A stretch of DNA of 64,000 bases from Brotonthovivens ammoniilytica (GTDB lineage: Bacteria > Bacillota > Clostridia > Lachnospirales > Lachnospiraceae): NCBI RefSeq assembly GCF_025566885.1, contig NZ_JAOQJQ010000001.1, positions 62,001 to 126,000 of the forward strand. The letters are read 5' to 3'. Every line of letters begins with the position of its first letter. The first letter of the stretch is position 1. The notes beneath the pieces were generated by a model, which saw only the letters and a list, made by a program, of their open reading frames with translations, made no database searches and was not told the origin of the DNA. Shown here piece after piece: positions 8,915-17,341 of this stretch. Position numbers and translations under genes: made by a program.

Positions 8915-8956
8915 GGTCAGGCATGATTTTAAATTTTTTTAAAATCATGCTTGACC
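8915..8956. promoter_or_regulatory. Long inverted repeat reaching into the agmatinase promoter
   Basis: GGTCA (8915-8919) and GCATGATTTT (8921-8930) are mirrored by AAAATCATGC (8941-8950) and TGACC (8952-8956), separated by an A/T loop. The last arm includes most of the -35 box TTGACC at 8951. It may be the terminator of mnmA without a classic T tract, or an operator; both are inference. Confidence 0.55.
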
Positions 8957-8981
8957 TTTGTCTTACACAAAGGTATATACT
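8951..8981 (+). promoter_or_regulatory. MerR-type promoter/operator upstream of agmatinase
   Basis: TTGACC (8951-8956) and TATACT (8976-8981) are separated by 19 bases, the long spacer typical of MerR-family-activated promoters. The spacer region is filled by CCTTTGTCTTACACAAAGG (8955-8973), a palindrome with one mismatch. The same arrangement stands before the kinase-eut operon at 11103-11133. The regulator gene lies between the two sites. Confidence 0.8.
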
Positions 8982-9043
8982 GACATCATCAAAACAGATC
9001 TGTTAAAAAAGTTAATAATATCTGGAAAAAGGAGAAGATTTTT

Positions 9044-10006
9044 ATGATTAAGTACAAGGTAAAAAATTCCTTAAAATCACCTAGATTTGCCGGTGTAAAG
9101 ACATTTATGAGAATGGAGAATATTCAGACAACAGATGATGTGGACTTTGTTGTAGTAGGTATTCCTTTTGATACATGCGCTACATTCCGTGTTGGAACAA
9201 GATTCGGCCCGGCTGCAATCCGTGAGATGTCTGCAGTTGTGGCAAAACCATATAATCCGATTCTGGAAGTTGGTATTTTCGATTATTGTTCCGGCGTTGA
9301 TTACGGTGATGTAGGTTCTGTACCGGGGTATGTAGAAGAATCTTTCGAAGTAATCACAGAAGGTATGCTTCCGATTTTCGAAAAAGGGGTAATTCCAATT
9401 GCCATGGGTGGAGATCACAGCGTAACATTACCGGAGCTGCGTGCCTGCGCTAAAGTAAACGGACCGGTAGCGCTGATTCATTTTGACGCTCATTTTGATA
9501 CCATTGACCAGTATTTTGGAAAACCATATACACACGGAACACCGTTTTATCATGCAGCCAAAGAAGGACTTGTAGATACATCCAAGTCTATTCAGGTTGG
9601 TATCCGTGAAGGATTATACAGCATTGAAGATACAAAGAACTCTTCTGATCTTGGATATGACTACATCTATGCGGCAGACTGTCATAAGATGACCTGCGAA
9701 GAAATTATTAAACGCATCAAAGACCGTGTAGGTGATGCAAAGGCATTTCTGACATTTGATATTGATTTCCTTGATCCATCCTGCGCTCCTGGAACAGGAA
9801 CACCGATTCCGGGCGGATTTACAACAGCTCAGGCTCTGGAAATTATCCGTGGACTGAAAGACTTAAACATCATTGGATATGACGTTGTAGAAGTTTCTCA
9901 GCCATACGATCCAAACGGCATTACTGCAATCGCTGCAGCCGGCTTAATGCAGGAATTTATGTCTCATATCGCATGGAAAAAGAAACACAATATTACATTT
10001 GATTAA
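9044..10006 (+). CDS. speB: Agmatinase / ureohydrolase family protein
   Basis: A 320-residue manganese ureohydrolase. All metal ligand motifs are visible: GGDHS with H125, FDAHFD with D148, H150 and D152, and FDIDFLDPSCAPGTGTP with D239 and D241. Agmatinase would yield putrescine and urea; related ureohydrolases act on guanidinobutyrate or other guanidino compounds, and sequence alone does not fix the substrate. GGAGAAG is about 8 bases upstream. Its promoter carries the same palindrome as the eut operon promoter, so it is probably coregulated with ethanolamine use by the MerR protein. That link is unusual. The symbol names the nearest family, not a tested activity. Confidence 0.85.
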   Translation: MIKYKVKNSLKSPRFAGVKTFMRMENIQTTDDVDFVVVGIPFDTCATFRVGTRFGPAAIREMSAVVAKPYNPILEVGIFDYCSGVDYGDVGSVPGYVEESFEVITEGMLPIFEKGVIPIAMGGDHSVTLPELRACAKVNGPVALIHFDAHFDTIDQYFGKPYTHGTPFYHAAKEGLVDTSKSIQVGIREGLYSIEDTKNSSDLGYDYIYAADCHKMTCEEIIKRIKDRVGDAKAFLTFDIDFLDPSCAPGTGTPIPGGFTTAQALEIIRGLKDLNIIGYDVVEVSQPYDPNGITAIAAAGLMQEFMSHIAWKKKHNITFD

Positions 10007-10037
10007 TATTCTAAAAATGCCATATCAAAACTCTTCT

Positions 10038-10083
10038 ATAAAAAAGAATCCTGCCACGGCAGGATTCTCCGCCTGCGGCGGAG
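10038..10083 (-). repeat. Dispersed repeat module T with terminator for merR gene
   Basis: Read on the minus strand this is TTCTCCGCCGCAGGCGGA, then the hairpin GAATCCTGCC/GGCAGGATTC (10067-10046), then TTTTTTATAG. It is nearly identical to 3675-3718. It lies 60 bases after the stop of the minus-strand MerR gene and would terminate it; module P is absent here. Confidence 0.85.
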
Positions 10084-10142
10084 AAAACTTAAATGTGTTA
10101 TATAAGGACTGTGTGCTTATTGTTCTAATAGGTATGCGGTCT

Positions 10143-10976
10143 TTATTTGTTTTGTACCGGAACCTGAATTTCCAATATTGTTTCACTCCGGTTGCTTGTG
10201 ATTGTCACATCAACTTTATATATCTGCAAAATTTTTCCGCATATTTCAAGATTGTGTTCCTGAAGATAGGACTTAATCAGTTCAAAAGACGGATGATACT
10301 GTTCCAGCCGGCCTTCCGGGTAATAGAGACAAAGATATTTTCCGGCGGGGATAATCTGAAGGTATTCGGAGTTAATATTGCCATTATCAACGAAGATCAT
10401 GGGGACTGCGGGAATCGGGCTATCGTTCTGTTCTAGTATCCTTTCATCTGCATATACCCCCACCCTGTCGCTGGCAAGAATGGGAGCAATTTCATTTAAA
10501 TAACCTTCCAGCTTTGTAAAAGCAAAGGCATGTTCCCGGGGGCCGCCGGTGGGTTCTCCGAAAGTAATCATGTAACGTTCTTCATGTATCTGCTCAAAAA
10601 GCGTATTGACAGGAGGAAGATTTTCCAGATTCCGAAGAAATTTCAGTTTCCGTTTCATTAGCTTGTTTAAGGCCATAGTTTCCAGCAGCCGTTGTTCTAG
10701 CTTTTTCTGGTAGTCGGACAGTATTTCGGTGGACTTCTTTATATTCCGGTTGTTGAAATAATCCTGAACCTCTGAGAGTGACATGCCAAGAGCCCGCAGC
10801 TCTTTCACGGTGCCAAGCTTTTCATACTGCCGGATAGAGTAATAACGGTATCCGCTGCGGGGATCAATATAATCCGGCTTAATCAAACCAATTCTGTCGT
10901 AATGGCGAAGAGCTTCGCTTGTTACCTTCCTTAGTTTTGCCAATTCTGTAATTGTCAGCAGATCCTCTCTTTTCAT
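10143..10976 (-). CDS. MerR-family regulator with GyrI/BmrR-like effector domain
   Basis: A 277-residue regulator. Residues about 7-75 form the MerR winged helix (LTITELAKLRKVTSEALRHY, then DRIGLIKPDYIDPRSGYRYY). A coiled-coil linker spans about 80-120, and residues about 125-277 form a GyrI-like small-molecule domain ending in ILEIQVPVQNK. Such proteins (BmrR type) bind an organic effector and untwist promoters with 19-base spacers. Two such promoters flank this gene, before agmatinase and before the kinase-eut operon. No EutV/EutW pair is seen, so this protein is the likely pathway regulator. The effector is unknown; ethanolamine, choline or a guanidino compound are possibilities. Confidence 0.9.
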   Translation of the reverse strand: MKREDLLTITELAKLRKVTSEALRHYDRIGLIKPDYIDPRSGYRYYSIRQYEKLGTVKELRALGMSLSEVQDYFNNRNIKKSTEILSDYQKKLEQRLLETMALNKLMKRKLKFLRNLENLPPVNTLFEQIHEERYMITFGEPTGGPREHAFAFTKLEGYLNEIAPILASDRVGVYADERILEQNDSPIPAVPMIFVDNGNINSEYLQIIPAGKYLCLYYPEGRLEQYHPSFELIKSYLQEHNLEICGKILQIYKVDVTITSNRSETILEIQVPVQNK

Positions 10977-11102
10977 GGATTATTTTCTCCTTTGGCTTAT
11001 TTTATTTAACATTATTCTAACATATTTTCCTGTTTTAAGTGTAGAAAATTCGGCATTAAAATTGTGCAAAAAGTCGAAATGAAAGAAATTAAGAAATCTC
11101 TG

Positions 11103-11133
11103 TTGACCTTTGTGTAACACAAAGGTATAAGGT
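11103..11133 (+). promoter_or_regulatory. MerR-type promoter/operator of the kinase-eut operon
   Basis: TTGACC (11103-11108) and TAAGGT (11128-11133) are 19 bases apart. The spacer holds the perfect palindrome CCTTTGTGTAACACAAAGG (11107-11125). TAAGGT with a 19-base spacer is the same geometry as classic MerR-controlled promoters. An alternative -10, TATAAG, would have a 17-base spacer. Confidence 0.82.
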
Positions 11134-11342
11134 CTAATCAACAAGAAAATGTTATGCATAACCGTTATTATTTTACACAGGAAAGATCTCCCTTTCCCGG
11201 TAAATAAAAACCCTTCGGGGGAAGCGCACGATGTGCTGGAGAAGGCTGCCAAAGCGGCTGCGCATCGACGCTGTGAATGTGCAGAGCACATTCTGACTGA
11301 TATCCAGTAAACATACTTTTAGACATTAAAGGAGAAGCATTT
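11134..11342 (+). promoter_or_regulatory. Structured 5' leader of the kinase-eut operon
   Basis: About 200 bases separate the promoter from the first start codon. Small stem-loops visible are CCCTTCGGGG (11211-11220), GCAC-GAT-GTGC (11226-11236) and GAATGTGC-AGA-GCACATTC (11275-11293, without a T tract). I did not find the B12-box pattern of an AdoCbl riboswitch. The GAATGTGC hairpin resembles that of the dispersed repeat. A regulatory RNA is possible but unproven. Confidence 0.4.
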
Positions 11343-12311
11343 ATGAATACAGAGAACACTTCTATTTTCGCACCATTTGTTAACGACGATGAGATTACTG
11401 ATTTCTTAAGAATGATGGATTTGACAAAACTGACTCTGAATCAGAAATTATCCAGAGTAGAGACACTGCCGGGAGGTTTAACAAATAAAAACTTTAAAGT
11501 TTTTATGGAAGACGGAACTTTGGCAGCAGTACGCATGGCAGGACAGGGTACTGCAAATTATATTAACCGTCCGGCAGAGAAACATAATGCTGCTCAGATG
11601 GCAGGCATCGGAATTGCTCCGGAAATTTATTATTATGATCCAAAAAGCGGTTCTCAGATCTGTGAATTCATAGAAGCAGATACGATGCATCCGGAAGATT
11701 TCCAGACAAGAGACGAAGTACTCACAAGTGCCGCTAAAGTTATGAGAAGATATCATGACAGCGGAATCGAGTTCAAGAGCCGTTTTAATCCTATCGCAAA
11801 AACAAAAGAGTACCTTGAGATTTTAAAAGAGCACGGATATGACAAACGGTATGAAGGCTGGGACAGAATGAGCGAAGCTCTTGACCGCATCGAAAAAGCA
11901 TATGCAGTAAATCCGCCAAAACAGGTTCCATGTCATAATGATACACTGGCAGAAAACTTTATGTACAATGGCCGTGTAATGCGCGTGATTGACTGGGAAT
12001 ACGGCGGAATGAATGACGGGTACTATGATATTGCATGTGTTTGCGTGGAGAATCCGCTGAATGAAGAATGTGAAGCAAAATATCTGGAAGCATACTGTGG
12101 AGGAGAACCTACAGAAGAGCAGAAAGCAAGAGTATTGATCAGCAAATTCCTTGTTACAACACACTGGTCTACATGGTCTCTGGTTCAGATCTGCTACGGC
12201 AAAGATGAAGAGTTCTACTGGGAATACGGAAGAACCCGGGCTGTAGATGCATGTTCTTTCCTTGATAATCCAAATTTCGAAAAATATGCAAAATTAATCG
12301 GATGTGAATAA
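11343..12311 (+). CDS. Choline/ethanolamine kinase-like phosphotransferase
   Basis: A 322-residue APH/choline kinase-fold enzyme. The catalytic loop is CHNDTLAENFM (H198, D200, N205) and the metal-binding DWEYGGMND starts at D217. The N-terminal LPGGLTNKNFKV is the typical nucleotide loop of bacterial LicA-like kinases. Predicted reaction is ATP-dependent phosphorylation of ethanolamine or choline. It is the first gene of the operon, preceded by AAAGGAG 9 bases from the ATG, and lies 67 bases before eutH. It could divert ethanolamine to phosphoethanolamine, or serve another amino-alcohol substrate. Such a kinase is not part of the classical eut operons. Confidence 0.85.
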   Translation: MNTENTSIFAPFVNDDEITDFLRMMDLTKLTLNQKLSRVETLPGGLTNKNFKVFMEDGTLAAVRMAGQGTANYINRPAEKHNAAQMAGIGIAPEIYYYDPKSGSQICEFIEADTMHPEDFQTRDEVLTSAAKVMRRYHDSGIEFKSRFNPIAKTKEYLEILKEHGYDKRYEGWDRMSEALDRIEKAYAVNPPKQVPCHNDTLAENFMYNGRVMRVIDWEYGGMNDGYYDIACVCVENPLNEECEAKYLEAYCGGEPTEEQKARVLISKFLVTTHWSTWSLVQICYGKDEEFYWEYGRTRAVDACSFLDNPNFEKYAKLIGCE

Positions 12312-12378
12312 TCCGAAAGGGGGCCGGGAAAATACCCGGCCCGGAAGTGAATGAAATGAGGAGAGAAGGAGAAGAAAA

Positions 12379-13614
12379 ATGGCAGTAGTAGGAGATACTA
12401 TTCTTTATATTATTATGGCATGCTGTGTCATTGGCGGTATCGCAACAATTGTAAAAGAAGATTCCGGACTGGCGCAATCCTTTCACAATGGTATCAGCAC
12501 CATGGCATCTATGTTCATTCCCATCTGTGGTTTAATGGCAGCAGTACCGGTTATCAAAATTATTATTGAAGTTGTGTTTGGTAAATTGTTCCGCAGCTTT
12601 GGAGCAGATCCTACAGTGGTAGGGGCGATGATTATGCCTCCGGACTGCGGTTCTTATGCTCTGGCCATGGATATGGGGCAGACTACTGAAATTCTGGTGA
12701 TTGTAATTGCCGTGGGCTTCATGTGCGCATCTACCATCGCATTCAATGTTCCAATCGGATTATCTATTCTTGATAAAAAAGATATTGATTATCTGGCTCT
12801 GGGAACAATGAGCGGATTCTTATCTGTACCATTCGGAGTATTTGTTACCTGTATGATTACTATGGCTACCAGCCCTGCGCTGCGCTCGGTATTTTCATCA
12901 ACAGCAGCGGCAGATTACATACCCCAGCTTACCATTCGTATGATTCTGGTAAATCTGGTTCCGATTATTGTTATTTGTGCATTACTTGCAATCGGGTTAA
13001 AACTTGCTCCCCGCAAGATGCTTATCGGATTCAAATGGTTTGGAAAAATTCTTACATCTATTATGACCGCTTTTGTGGTGATAAGTATTGTAGAACATTA
13101 TACCGGAGTATTTTCCAACATTTTTGGCGGATATATTCTGGATCCGCTGATTGCAGATGATAAGGAACTGTTCAGGGCAGTGGAACTGCTTGGAACCATC
13201 GCCATGATGCTGGCGGGAGCGTTCCCAATGGTACATCTGATTCAGAAATATTTAAGGAAACCACTGGAGAAGATCGGAAAACTTCTGGGATTAAGCGGAG
13301 AAGGAAGTGTGGGTCTGGTTGCCTGCATGGCAAACGGTCTTGCATTATTCCCGCTGATTAAAAATATGAAGCCCAAGGATAAAGTAATTGCAATGGCATT
13401 TCTGGTATGCGGAGGATACTGCCTGGGTGATTTTATCGCCTTTGATGTAAACTTCCAGCCAAATCTTGTAGTTGCAGTATTTGTGGGACAGATTGCAGGA
13501 GGAGTGATCGGTATTCTGTTTGCGAAATTCCTGGCAGTGCCTCAGGCTGAGAAACTGGCTGCAGCCCGGGAACTGGAAGAGAAAAAGGCAAATCAGGAGC
13601 AGGCGAAAGCTTAA
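12379..13614 (+). CDS. eutH: Ethanolamine transporter EutH
   Basis: A 411-residue polytopic membrane protein of the EutH family, with about ten or more hydrophobic segments, starting VGDTILYIIMACCVIGGIATIV and containing MIMPPDCGSYALAMDMG and VACMANGLALFPLIKNM, which are characteristic. The cytosolic tail is rich in Glu, Lys and Ala. It imports or facilitates ethanolamine uptake at low concentration. It is placed between the kinase and eutA, 20 bases before eutA. GGAGAAG precedes the ATG. Confidence 0.95.
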   Translation: MAVVGDTILYIIMACCVIGGIATIVKEDSGLAQSFHNGISTMASMFIPICGLMAAVPVIKIIIEVVFGKLFRSFGADPTVVGAMIMPPDCGSYALAMDMGQTTEILVIVIAVGFMCASTIAFNVPIGLSILDKKDIDYLALGTMSGFLSVPFGVFVTCMITMATSPALRSVFSSTAAADYIPQLTIRMILVNLVPIIVICALLAIGLKLAPRKMLIGFKWFGKILTSIMTAFVVISIVEHYTGVFSNIFGGYILDPLIADDKELFRAVELLGTIAMMLAGAFPMVHLIQKYLRKPLEKIGKLLGLSGEGSVGLVACMANGLALFPLIKNMKPKDKVIAMAFLVCGGYCLGDFIAFDVNFQPNLVVAVFVGQIAGGVIGILFAKFLAVPQAEKLAAARELEEKKANQEQAKA

Positions 13615-13634
13615 GAAAGATATGAGGCAGGAAG

Positions 13635-15062
13635 ATGGAAGATGCGATTTTAAGTGTAGGAATTGATATAGGTACATCCACAACCAGTATGGTGGTCAGC
13701 AGACTTTTTGTTAAAAATACTGCATCCTGCTTCACTGTACCTCATGTTGCAATTACAGATAAAGAAATTATATACCGGGGGGAAATATATCAGACGCCTC
13801 AGGCGGATGGCAACCGGATTGATGCGGATGCTGTTGCTGAAATACTAAAACAGGAGTATAAGCGTGCGGGTATTACCCCCGAAATGGTGCAGACCGGGGC
13901 TGTTATCATTACAGGAGAGTCTTCCCGTAAAGAAAATGCAAGGCTGGTAACTGAAAAAATGAGCAGTCTTGCAGGCGAGTTTGTTGTAGCCAGCGCCGGT
14001 CCGGACCTGGAATCTATTATTGCAGGGAAAGGAGCCGGAGCACAGCAGTACTCCAAAGAGCGCGCCTGTACGGTGGCGAATTTTGATGTAGGAGGCGGAA
14101 CGTCAAATATTGCGGTTTTTAAGAGCGGGGAATTGAAGGCCCGGGGCTGCTATGACATTGGCGGCCGGCTGATACGTGTTTCTGAGGGGAAAATCACTTA
14201 TATCAGCCCAAGGCTGGAACACATTATTGCACAAACAGGCGCAGACATTCAATTACAGGGAACGGCGGATGCCGTACAGCTGCGGCGGATTACAGACCGG
14301 ATGGCGGATATTCTAGGAGAGAGTGTGGGGATCCTGAAGGAAACGGATCTGTGCCGGCTCAGTAAAAGTGTAGAGAGCGGCGATCTGGAAAGTGACGGAA
14401 AAATTGATCATGTTACATTTTCCGGCGGGGTTGCCGATTACATCTATCATCCTTCCGATAACTGGTTTCTGCATGGGGATATCGGTCCGCTGCTGGCAGA
14501 CAGTATAAGATGCAGCCAGTGGGTAAAACAATCCGGACTATGGCAGCCACAGGAAACCATCCGGGCAACTGTGATCGGGGCAGGTTCTTATACTACTTCT
14601 GTAAGCGGAAGCACGGTTTCCTTTTCTGACGAATCGGTTTTTCCGCTAAAAAATATTCCGGCCTATACGGTTTCGGAGCAGCAGGAGACAGATCTTTTAT
14701 CAGGAAGCGGAAGAGATTACCTAAGCAGCGCAGAGTGGTTTCGCAGGGAAAGCGGCACAGAAAATATAATATTCGCTCTTTCTCATATTCAGAATCCTTC
14801 TTATAAAGAAGTGCTGCACCTTGCGGATATCATGATGCAGGCGGCAGAGGCGCTGCCTCAGAAACAGCCGCTGTTAATCGTCTGTAAAGAGGATTTTGCA
14901 AAAGTACTTGGAATGGCGCTGATTCGAAAGACGGGGAGAAAAAGGGATATCGTCTGCCTGGATAATATTTACGCCATATCCGGTGACTATATTGACTTTG
15001 GAAAACCGCTGATGAACGGCCTGGTTGTACCGGTAGTAGTAAAAACATTAATCTTTGGATAA
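13635..15062 (+). CDS. eutA: Ethanolamine ammonia-lyase reactivating factor EutA
   Basis: A 475-residue actin/Hsp70-fold ATPase. The phosphate-1 loop is VGIDIGTSTTSMVV (about residues 8-21) and the phosphate-2 motif is NFDVGGGTSNIAVF (about 152-165). It exchanges damaged cobalamin in EutBC for fresh AdoCbl. Length agrees with the family. It directly precedes eutB with 13 bases between the stop and the chosen eutB start. Confidence 0.94.
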   Translation: MEDAILSVGIDIGTSTTSMVVSRLFVKNTASCFTVPHVAITDKEIIYRGEIYQTPQADGNRIDADAVAEILKQEYKRAGITPEMVQTGAVIITGESSRKENARLVTEKMSSLAGEFVVASAGPDLESIIAGKGAGAQQYSKERACTVANFDVGGGTSNIAVFKSGELKARGCYDIGGRLIRVSEGKITYISPRLEHIIAQTGADIQLQGTADAVQLRRITDRMADILGESVGILKETDLCRLSKSVESGDLESDGKIDHVTFSGGVADYIYHPSDNWFLHGDIGPLLADSIRCSQWVKQSGLWQPQETIRATVIGAGSYTTSVSGSTVSFSDESVFPLKNIPAYTVSEQQETDLLSGSGRDYLSSAEWFRRESGTENIIFALSHIQNPSYKEVLHLADIMMQAAEALPQKQPLLIVCKEDFAKVLGMALIRKTGRKRDIVCLDNIYAISGDYIDFGKPLMNGLVVPVVVKTLIFG

Positions 15063-15075
15063 GGAGGAACATCCT

Positions 15076-16455
15076 TTGATTTTAAAAACAATATTAGCCG
15101 GCCAGACATATGAATTTGCTTCTGTAAAGGAAGTGCTGGCAAAGGCAAATGAACAAAAGTCAGGCGACATTCTCGCCGGAGTAGCCGCAGGAAGCGACAG
15201 TGAACGAATTGCAGCGAAAGAAGTGCTGGCCAATCTGCTGATGTCCGATTTGCGGAATCATCCGGCAGTAGATTATGACATTGATGATGTAACTCGAATG
15301 GATCAGGACGGAGTCGATGAACAGGCCTATAACAAAATAAAAAATATGACTGTTGGTGATTTCAGAGAATGGATTTTAGATCTTCATACAACAGAGCAGG
15401 ATTTAAAAGAGATCAGCAAAGGATTAACTGCGGAGATGATAGCAGGTGTTACAAAGCTGATGTCCAATCTGGATCTTGTATACGGAGCTAACAAAATCCG
15501 GATTGAAACCACCTGTAATACAACTGCAGGAAGCAGAGGAATCTTTTCCACCAGGCTTCAGCCTAATCATCCTACGGATGATGTGGAAGGGATCACAGCA
15601 TCTCTGTTTGAAGGGTTAAGTTACGGATGCGGCGACATGCTCATTGGACTGAATCCGGTAAATGACTCGGTTGCAAGCTGTGCGGAAATTCTGAAACGGT
15701 TCGACCAGGTAAAAAACAGATTTGAGATTCCAACACAGCAGTGTGTGCTGGCACACATTACAACTCAAATGGAAGCAGTACGACAGGGAGCTCCTACAGA
15801 TCTGATTTTCCAGAGTATCGCAGGATCTCAAAAAGGAAATGAGGCATTCGGATTTTCCACACAGACAGTCCGTGAGGCTCAGGAGCTGCTTCGTATGAAA
15901 GGAACAGCTAAAGGAGAAAACGTCCTTTATTTTGAAACAGGTCAGGGATCAGAGCTTTCATCAGATGCTCATTACGGATCAGATCAGCTTACCATGGAAG
16001 CTCGATGTTATGCATTTGCAAAACAGTTTCAGCCGTTTATGGTAAATACCGTTGTAGGATTTATCGGACCGGAATATCTGTATGACAGCAAGCAGGTAAT
16101 GAGAGCGGGACTGGAAGATCATTTTATGGCAAAACTTTCCGGGCTGCCTATGGGATGCGACTGCTGTTATACCAACCATATGCTGGCAGATCAGAATGAT
16201 TTAGAAGCGCTGACACTGCTTCTGGCATCAGCAGGGTGTAATTATGTCATCGGCGTTCCCGCCAGTGATGACGTTATGTTGAATTACCAGAGCAATGCAT
16301 ATCAGGATGCGGCGGCAGTAAGAGAGATTCTTGGATTAAAGCCTATCCGTGAATATGAAATCTGGCTGGAAAAAATGGGAATTATGGAAAACGGCAGGCT
16401 TACAGACCGGGCCGGTGATCCTACGATTTTTACCGGAAAAGGAGGCAGATACTAA
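15076..16455 (+). CDS. eutB: Ethanolamine ammonia-lyase large subunit EutB
   Basis: A 459-residue large subunit of AdoCbl-dependent ethanolamine ammonia-lyase, which makes acetaldehyde and ammonia. The start is the TTG at 15076: AAGGAGG (15061-15067) lies 8 bases upstream and the product then begins ILKTILAGQTYEF, as family members do; the ATG at 15055 is inside eutA. Conserved stretches are EVLAKANEQKSGDILAGVAA, TTCNTTAGSRGIFSTRLQPNH, ETGQGSELSSDAHYG and MGCDCCYTNHMLADQND. eutC follows as TAAATG. Confidence 0.97.
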   Translation: MILKTILAGQTYEFASVKEVLAKANEQKSGDILAGVAAGSDSERIAAKEVLANLLMSDLRNHPAVDYDIDDVTRMDQDGVDEQAYNKIKNMTVGDFREWILDLHTTEQDLKEISKGLTAEMIAGVTKLMSNLDLVYGANKIRIETTCNTTAGSRGIFSTRLQPNHPTDDVEGITASLFEGLSYGCGDMLIGLNPVNDSVASCAEILKRFDQVKNRFEIPTQQCVLAHITTQMEAVRQGAPTDLIFQSIAGSQKGNEAFGFSTQTVREAQELLRMKGTAKGENVLYFETGQGSELSSDAHYGSDQLTMEARCYAFAKQFQPFMVNTVVGFIGPEYLYDSKQVMRAGLEDHFMAKLSGLPMGCDCCYTNHMLADQNDLEALTLLLASAGCNYVIGVPASDDVMLNYQSNAYQDAAAVREILGLKPIREYEIWLEKMGIMENGRLTDRAGDPTIFTGKGGRY

Positions 16456-17331
16456 ATGATTGATGAGAAAATGATAGAACGGATTACCGCAGAAGTAATC
16501 CGGCAGATGACAGCGCATCAGACAGTATCCGAATCCACTGAAAAATCATATGGGATGAAAGCACAAAACGGTGTACTGCCGGATCTGACAACAAAAGAGA
16601 TGAAAGATCAGATTACACTGGACCGCATGGAAAATCCGGAGATGATGCGTCAGATGAAAGAGAAGACACCGGCGAGAATCGGGATTGGAAATGCGGGAGC
16701 CAGATTAAAAACACAGACTTATCTGACACTTCGTGCAGATCATGCGGGAGCCAGAGATGCAGTATTTCGGGATGTAAATCCGGAACTGGTTCAGGAGATG
16801 GGGCTTTTTTCCATAGAGTCCATGTGTACCAGCAGAAACGAGCATCTTACCCGGCCGGATCTGGGAAGAAAGTTAAGTGACGATACAAAGAAAGAATTAA
16901 AATCCAAATGCCAGTTAAACCCAACGGTGCAGATTTACGTATCAGACGGGTTAAGCAGTCAGGCAGTAGAGGCAAATATCGCTGATATTCTGCCATCGCT
17001 GATGGATGGTCTTCAGGGACTTGGCATTGGAACAGGAACTCCGTTTTATATGAGATACGGACGGGTTCCGGCTATGGATGTGGTATCTGAAACGCTGGGA
17101 GCAGAAGTAACCTGCGTACTTATTGGTGAACGTCCGGGTCTTGCCACTGCAAACAGTATGAGTGCTTATATTGCTTATAAAGCTACTGTAGGAATGCCGG
17201 AGTCAAGACGAACCGTTGTATCAAATATTCACAGCGGAGGAATTCCGGCGGCAGAGGCGGGAGCTCATATTGCACAGGTGATTAAAACCATGCTGGAACG
17301 AAAACAGAGCGGTGTAGATTTGCAGCTTTAG
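16456..17331 (+). CDS. eutC: Ethanolamine ammonia-lyase small subunit EutC
   Basis: A 291-residue small subunit that with EutB binds AdoCbl. Conserved segments are RIGIGNAGARLKTQTYLTLRADHAGA broken over residues about 75-100, IYVSDGLSSQAVEANI, IGERPGLATANSMSAYI and NIHSGGIPAAEAGAHIA. Residues 1-20 (MIDEKMIERITAEVIRQMTA) form an amphipathic helix resembling microcompartment targeting peptides. The ATG abuts the eutB stop; AAAGGAGG lies 10 bases upstream inside eutB. Confidence 0.96.
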   Translation: MIDEKMIERITAEVIRQMTAHQTVSESTEKSYGMKAQNGVLPDLTTKEMKDQITLDRMENPEMMRQMKEKTPARIGIGNAGARLKTQTYLTLRADHAGARDAVFRDVNPELVQEMGLFSIESMCTSRNEHLTRPDLGRKLSDDTKKELKSKCQLNPTVQIYVSDGLSSQAVEANIADILPSLMDGLQGLGIGTGTPFYMRYGRVPAMDVVSETLGAEVTCVLIGERPGLATANSMSAYIAYKATVGMPESRRTVVSNIHSGGIPAAEAGAHIAQVIKTMLERKQSGVDLQL

Positions 17332-17341
17332 GAGGAAACTT

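Noticed and set aside
9999..10436. Plus-strand open frame overlapping the MerR gene
   Set aside because: It begins inside the agmatinase stop region, crosses a terminator hairpin and is antisense to a well-supported regulator.
11160..11342. Possible AdoCbl riboswitch before the eut operon
   Set aside because: No B12-box-like or GCCACTG-type pattern could be found; only short hairpins are visible, so it is listed only as a structured leader.
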